Assembly (NCBI RefSeq): GCF_030269305.1
Contig: NZ_BSTC01000014.1
Span: forward strand, 1-64,000
Direction of reading: 5' to 3'
Source: Kineosporia sp. NBRC 101731
GTDB lineage: Bacteria; Actinomycetota; Actinomycetes; Actinomycetales; Kineosporiaceae
DNA: 64,000 nucleotides
The notes below the pieces were generated by a model that saw only the letters and a list, made by a program, of their open reading frames with translations, made no database searches and was not told the origin of the DNA. Below are positions 60,949 through 64,000 of the stretch, in pieces; the stretch's first letter is position 1; each line of letters starts with the position of its first letter. The translations under genes and the position numbers were made by a program.

Positions 60949-62402
60949 CGGACGGTCCCTTCGGTGGCTGGCGTCGCCTCGCTGCGAGGCGCCGGTGCGG
61001 GCACGTACTTCGGGAAGTGGAATCCGGCGCTGGCCGCGGCCGCCGCGAGCGCGCACAGGCCGCAGACCAGGTAGACGAGCTGGTAGCCGGACAGGCCCGG
61101 CCGGGCGGCGATGATGGCCGTCATGGCGGCGATGCCGAGGGCACCGCCGACCTGGCGGCAGGCGATGTTCATGCCGGTGGCGCTGGCGAACTTGACCGGG
61201 CTGGCCGACATCACCGCGGCGACCGAGAGGCTCCACGACATCAGGCCGATACCGAAGCCGATGACGAAGCTCAACGGCAGCCAGAAGGCCGTGAAGTGCG
61301 GGTTCTCGGGCAGGAAGATCCAGCAGAACACCCCGACCGCGAAGATCGTCAGCGAGCCGACGACCGAGATGACGCGGGGTCCGACCCGTTCCCCGACCCG
61401 CGAGGCGATGATCGCGGTCACCGACGCCACCAGAGCCCCTGGGCTCATCGCCAGACCGGCCTTCAGCGTGGAGTAGTGCCACTGCTCGGTCAGGACCAGC
61501 ACACCGACCAGCAGCCAGGTGAACAGGGCCGCGCCGTAGACCATCGCGGCGAGGTTGGCGCGCAGGAAGGTGCGGTTGCGCCACAGCGTGGTCTCGACCA
61601 CAGGGACGGCGTGCCGGGTGGAGCGCAGCAGCACGAAGGCAACCAGGACCGGGCCGAACCCCAGCGCCAGGAGGGTGGAGAGGTTGCTCCAGCCCCATTC
61701 CTCGCCCTTGGTGGCGCCCAGCACGGTCAGGCCCACCCCGAACACCAGGATCACCGTGCCGATCGGGTCGGGCACCCGCCCGCCGCGCAGGCCGGTGCCG
61801 ATCAGGCGCCGGCCGGCGACGAACAGGACGATGCCGATCGGCACGTTGATGAGGAAGAGCGAGCGCCAGCCCACCCATTCGACCAGGACGCCGCCCAGAC
61901 CCGGGCCGATGGCCGCGGCCAGGGCGCCGGCGGCGCTCCACAGGCCGATGGTCTTCGTGCGCTGGGAGGAAGGGGTGTCGGTGAGCACCACGGCGAGTGA
62001 GGCCGGCACCATCGCGGCCGCGCCGATGGCCTGTAGGCCCCGGCCCACGACCAGCACGTCGAGGTTCGGCGCGAGGGCGCACAACAGCGACATCACGGTG
62101 AATACCGCTACACCGGAACAGAACAAGGCCCGCCGACCGATCACGTCGGAGAAGCGGCCGGCCGGTGCGAGCAGGGCGGCGAACACGATGGCGTACAGCG
62201 TGATCACCCAGGAAATGCCGCTCAGGGTGCCGGCGGGGGTGTCGCCGGGAAAGTCACCGGCGAGCGAGGGGACGGCGAGGTTGGCGACCGTCGAGTCGAG
62301 CATGGCCAGGAAGGTGGCACCGGCGGCGAGAACGCCCGTGGTGCGGGAGCCTGTTGTTCGGGAGCCCGCCGTTCGGAAACCTGCTGTGGACACGAATCGC
62401 AC
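60945..62402 (-). CDS. MFS transporter, DHA2 (14-helix drug exporter) type
   Basis: 485 residues. Antiporter motif C region: LGGVLVEWVGWRSLFLINVP. N-terminal motifs MLDSTVANLAVPSLAGDF and GRFSDVIGRRALFCSGVAVF. A short TTGSRTTG repeat near the N-terminus comes from a repeated GGAGCC-type stretch (62345-62385). GTG 62402 or 62393 can start; GGGGGAAG lies directly upstream. The promoter holds a 19-bp operator shared with the TetR gene. Likely export of the cluster product. Confidence 0.93.
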   Translation of the reverse strand: MRFVSTAGFRTAGSRTTGSRTTGVLAAGATFLAMLDSTVANLAVPSLAGDFPGDTPAGTLSGISWVITLYAIVFAALLAPAGRFSDVIGRRALFCSGVAVFTVMSLLCALAPNLDVLVVGRGLQAIGAAAMVPASLAVVLTDTPSSQRTKTIGLWSAAGALAAAIGPGLGGVLVEWVGWRSLFLINVPIGIVLFVAGRRLIGTGLRGGRVPDPIGTVILVFGVGLTVLGATKGEEWGWSNLSTLLALGFGPVLVAFVLLRSTRHAVPVVETTLWRNRTFLRANLAAMVYGAALFTWLLVGVLVLTEQWHYSTLKAGLAMSPGALVASVTAIIASRVGERVGPRVISVVGSLTIFAVGVFCWIFLPENPHFTAFWLPLSFVIGFGIGLMSWSLSVAAVMSASPVKFASATGMNIACRQVGGALGIAAMTAIIAARPGLSGYQLVYLVCGLCALAAAAASAGFHFPKYVPAPAPRSEATPATEGTVR

Positions 62403-62415
62403 CTTCCCCCGGAAA

Positions 62416-62434
62416 TAGCGAACGATCGTTTGCC
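62416..62434. promoter_or_regulatory. TetR operator site A (exporter promoter)
   Basis: TAGCGAACGATCGTTTGCC, with the perfect core AACGATCGTT, lies 14 bp upstream of the exporter start. It differs from site B at only two positions. Confidence 0.85.
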
Positions 62435-62487
62435 AACCCGAACTTATCCGCGCACCACCCGCGCGTCAACGAATCGGGCGAAACCGC

Positions 62488-63084
62488 TCACAGACCCGCA
62501 GTCTCGCGCAGCAGCCGGACCGTGCGGTCGCGGGTGTCGGCGTCGCCGAGCTGCACGGCCTGGTTCAGGGACAGGCCCAGGGCGATCAGCAGGGCGGCCG
62601 TGTCGGGCACGTCGCGGGGCAGCCGGTGGCCCGCCGCCACCGCCTCGGCCAACTGGGCCCGCAGGAAGTGACGCCACTGCCGGGCCGCCTCGACCATGTG
62701 GTCACGCAAGGGCCCGGACTGCCCGTCCAGCTCGAAAGATGCGCTGGTGAGCAGACATCCGCCACGGAACGGACTGTTGACCAGGTAGTCGGTCCAACCC
62801 TCGACGATCACCCGCAGCCGCCGCTCCCCCGGGCCCAGGTGCAGGGCCAGGGCCGGGTCGACGACCCGCTCGCGCAGCGCGGCCACCCCGAGGTCGAACG
62901 CGGCCAGCAGCAGGGCCTCGCGGGTGCGGAAGGGCCCGACGACGCCCGCCTTGCTCATGTTCAGGGTGGTGGCGATACCCCCCAGGGAGATACCACCGGC
63001 ACCGTGCACGGACATCTGCTGCACGGTCTCGGCGAGGATCGCACGGCGGGTCTGCTCGGCTCCGGCCACTGAACTACGGGACAT
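62488..63084 (-). CDS. TetR/AcrR family regulator of the exporter
   Basis: 198 residues from ATG 63084 (ATG 63093 is an alternative). HTH: RRAILAETVQQMSVHGAGGI then GIATTLNMSKAGVVGPFRTR. The C-terminal domain has GWTDYLVNSPFRGGCLLTSA, typical of the TetR_C_6/YcdC-like group. Its own start is 12 bp from operator B, and operator A lies before the MFS gene, so it represses both. Ligand may be the cluster product. Confidence 0.93.
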   Translation of the reverse strand: MSRSSVAGAEQTRRAILAETVQQMSVHGAGGISLGGIATTLNMSKAGVVGPFRTREALLLAAFDLGVAALRERVVDPALALHLGPGERRLRVIVEGWTDYLVNSPFRGGCLLTSASFELDGQSGPLRDHMVEAARQWRHFLRAQLAEAVAAGHRLPRDVPDTAALLIALGLSLNQAVQLGDADTRDRTVRLLRETAGL

Positions 63085-63095
63085 GGCAACCATCT

Positions 63096-63114
63096 TAGCG
63101 ACCGATCGTTCGCC
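63096..63114. promoter_or_regulatory. TetR operator site B (autoregulation)
   Basis: TAGCGACCGATCGTTCGCC. Same length and core as site A, placed directly upstream of the tetR start. Confidence 0.85.
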
Positions 63115-63167
63115 CAGAGGCGAAGGTCAGGCCAATTGCGCCAGATGCCGACATGGTCCACGATCAA

Positions 63168-63190
63168 ATTGTTGACAATGTTGTCGACGA
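63168..63190 (+). promoter_or_regulatory. two adjacent GntR/FadR-like half-palindromic sites
   Basis: ATTGTTGACAAT (63168-63179, perfect palindrome) and TTGTCGACGA (63181-63190) sit side by side before GGAGG and the ATG at 63205. TTGT-N2-ACAA-type sites are usual for FCD/GntR regulators. No such regulator is in the window. Confidence 0.5.
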
Positions 63191-63204
63191 TCTCTGGAGG
63201 CTTC

Positions 63205-64000
63205 ATGCCTGGAACTCATCATCCGCCACCCGGCTCACGGGCCCGTGAACTCGTCACCGGCGCCTACGACACCCATGTCCACGTCGCGCCCGACGTCATG
63301 GCGCGGCGGATCGACGACATCTCCCTGGCCCTGCGCTTCCGCGACGCCGGGCTGGCCGGTTTCGTGCTCAAGTCGCACTACCTGCCCACGGCCGAGCGGG
63401 CCCAGGTGGTGCGGGCGGTCGTTCCCGGTGTCGACGTGCTGGGCGCCCTGACGCTGAACGCCTCGGTGGGAGGGCTGAATCCGGTGGCGGTCGAGCTGGC
63501 CGGGCGCAGCGGTGCCCGCATCGTCTGGATGCCGACGGTGGACAGCCGCAACCAGCGCGAGAGCCAGACCCGGGCTCCGCAGGGCGCCACTCCCCCGATG
63601 TGGGCGCAGGTGCAGGCCGAGCTTGCCGAGCAGGGCATCATGGCGCCGCCCGTCGACGTCGTGGACCCCGACGGCGAGCCGGTGACGGCGCTGCGCCAGG
63701 TGCTCACGCTGATCGCGAAACACGACATGGTGCTGGCCACCGGGCACCTGTCCGGGGCGGAGATCCTGACCACGGTGCGGGCCGCGCACGAGGCCGGGGT
63801 GCGGCGGATCGTGGTGACGCACCCGGAGTTCACCTCCCAGCAACTGTCCGTCGCGGCCCAGCGCGAGCTCACCGCCTACGGAGCCCTGATGGAGCGCTGC
63901 TTCACCACGCCGCACAGCGGGAAGATCACCTGGGACCTGCTGTACGAGCACATCCGGGAGGTCGGGCCGGAGCACTCGATCCTGTCGAGCGACCTCGGGC
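63205..64000 (+). CDS. DUF6282 / amidohydrolase-like metal-dependent protein (3' end beyond window)
   Basis: 265 residues are visible. The metal-site HxH is GAYDTHVHVAPDVMARRIDD. Others: AGFVLKSHYLPTAERAQVVR, LGALTLNASVGGLNPVAVEL, IVWMPTVDSRNQ, MVLATGHLSGAEILTTVRAA, RRIVVTHPEF and SILSSDLG at the edge. This matches the DUF6282 amidohydrolase-like family. GGAGG lies 8 bases before ATG 63205. No sequence shows its substrate; it does not appear linked to the biosynthetic cluster. Confidence 0.85.
   Translation, partial: MPGTHHPPPGSRARELVTGAYDTHVHVAPDVMARRIDDISLALRFRDAGLAGFVLKSHYLPTAERAQVVRAVVPGVDVLGALTLNASVGGLNPVAVELAGRSGARIVWMPTVDSRNQRESQTRAPQGATPPMWAQVQAELAEQGIMAPPVDVVDPDGEPVTALRQVLTLIAKHDMVLATGHLSGAEILTTVRAAHEAGVRRIVVTHPEFTSQQLSVAAQRELTAYGALMERCFTTPHSGKITWDLLYEHIREVGPEHSILSSDLG

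Overview
The window is about 70% G+C, gene-dense and organised in short, often overlapping operons (ATGA, GTGA and TTGA junctions) with many GTG starts. It contains PucR, SpoOM-type, SCO4226-type, LAL-type LuxR and DUF222 genes. This points to an actinomycete (Actinomycetota); a Kineosporia-like genus would fit, but that is my inference, not something the sequence proves. No rRNA, tRNA, CRISPR array or complete insertion sequence was found.

Layout. 1-4.5 kb: the 5' end of a DUF222/HNH-like gene, a frameshifted quinone-oxidoreductase pseudogene, an 18-bp tandem repeat, and two SDR dehydrogenases with a short TetR regulator. 4.5-10.3 kb: GH51 arabinofuranosidase, a TSUP transporter with a Cof-type phosphatase, a thioredoxin-fold 2Fe-2S ferredoxin, and a six-hairpin-glycosidase-like protein. 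10.7-14.3 kb: a GNAT, MenC/NSAR and PucR operon that looks like amino-acid (D to L) processing. 14.8-20.9 kb: a secreted M6 metalloprotease, a SpoOM-like protein, and an aldo/keto reductase divergent from a MocR regulator. 20.9-28.5 kb: a uronate catabolism regulon (LacI regulator, UxaA, UxuB/UxaB-type reductase, divergent UxaC, a Gfo/Idh/MocA oxidoreductase and an esterase) with two visible LacI-type operators. 28.5-46.4 kb: LRR membrane protein, nickel-binding-like protein, LAL regulator, GH54-CBM42 arabinofuranosidase, an Lrp regulator divergent from a 2-keto-acid decarboxylase, CocE-type hydrolase, AI-2E-type and BCCT transporters, DUF4395 protein and a HelD/HelR helicase. The arabinofuranosidases, uronate pathway and esterase suggest growth on plant arabinan/pectin/xylan side chains.

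46.4-53 kb is a decay zone. It holds remnants of a TSUP transporter, a CBS-domain protein, an adenosine deaminase and a nonsense-mutated member of a three-gene paralog array, around an intact cold-shock gene and an S53 (sedolisin) peptidase.

53.3-60.2 kb is the most interesting region: a compact, co-directional, translationally coupled biosynthetic cluster. Its order is fatty-acyl-AMP ligase, R2-like diiron protein, acyl carrier protein, transglutaminase-like protein, AurF-like diiron oxygenase, second carrier protein, SerRS-like amino-acid:carrier-protein ligase, and SAM methyltransferase. It has no PKS or NRPS module. I infer that an acyl chain is loaded and oxidised on one carrier, an amino acid is loaded and N-oxygenated on the other, and the transglutaminase-like protein joins them. 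An SGNH hydrolase, an MFS exporter and a TetR regulator with two matching 19-bp operators follow. The window ends inside a DUF6282-type metal-hydrolase-like gene.
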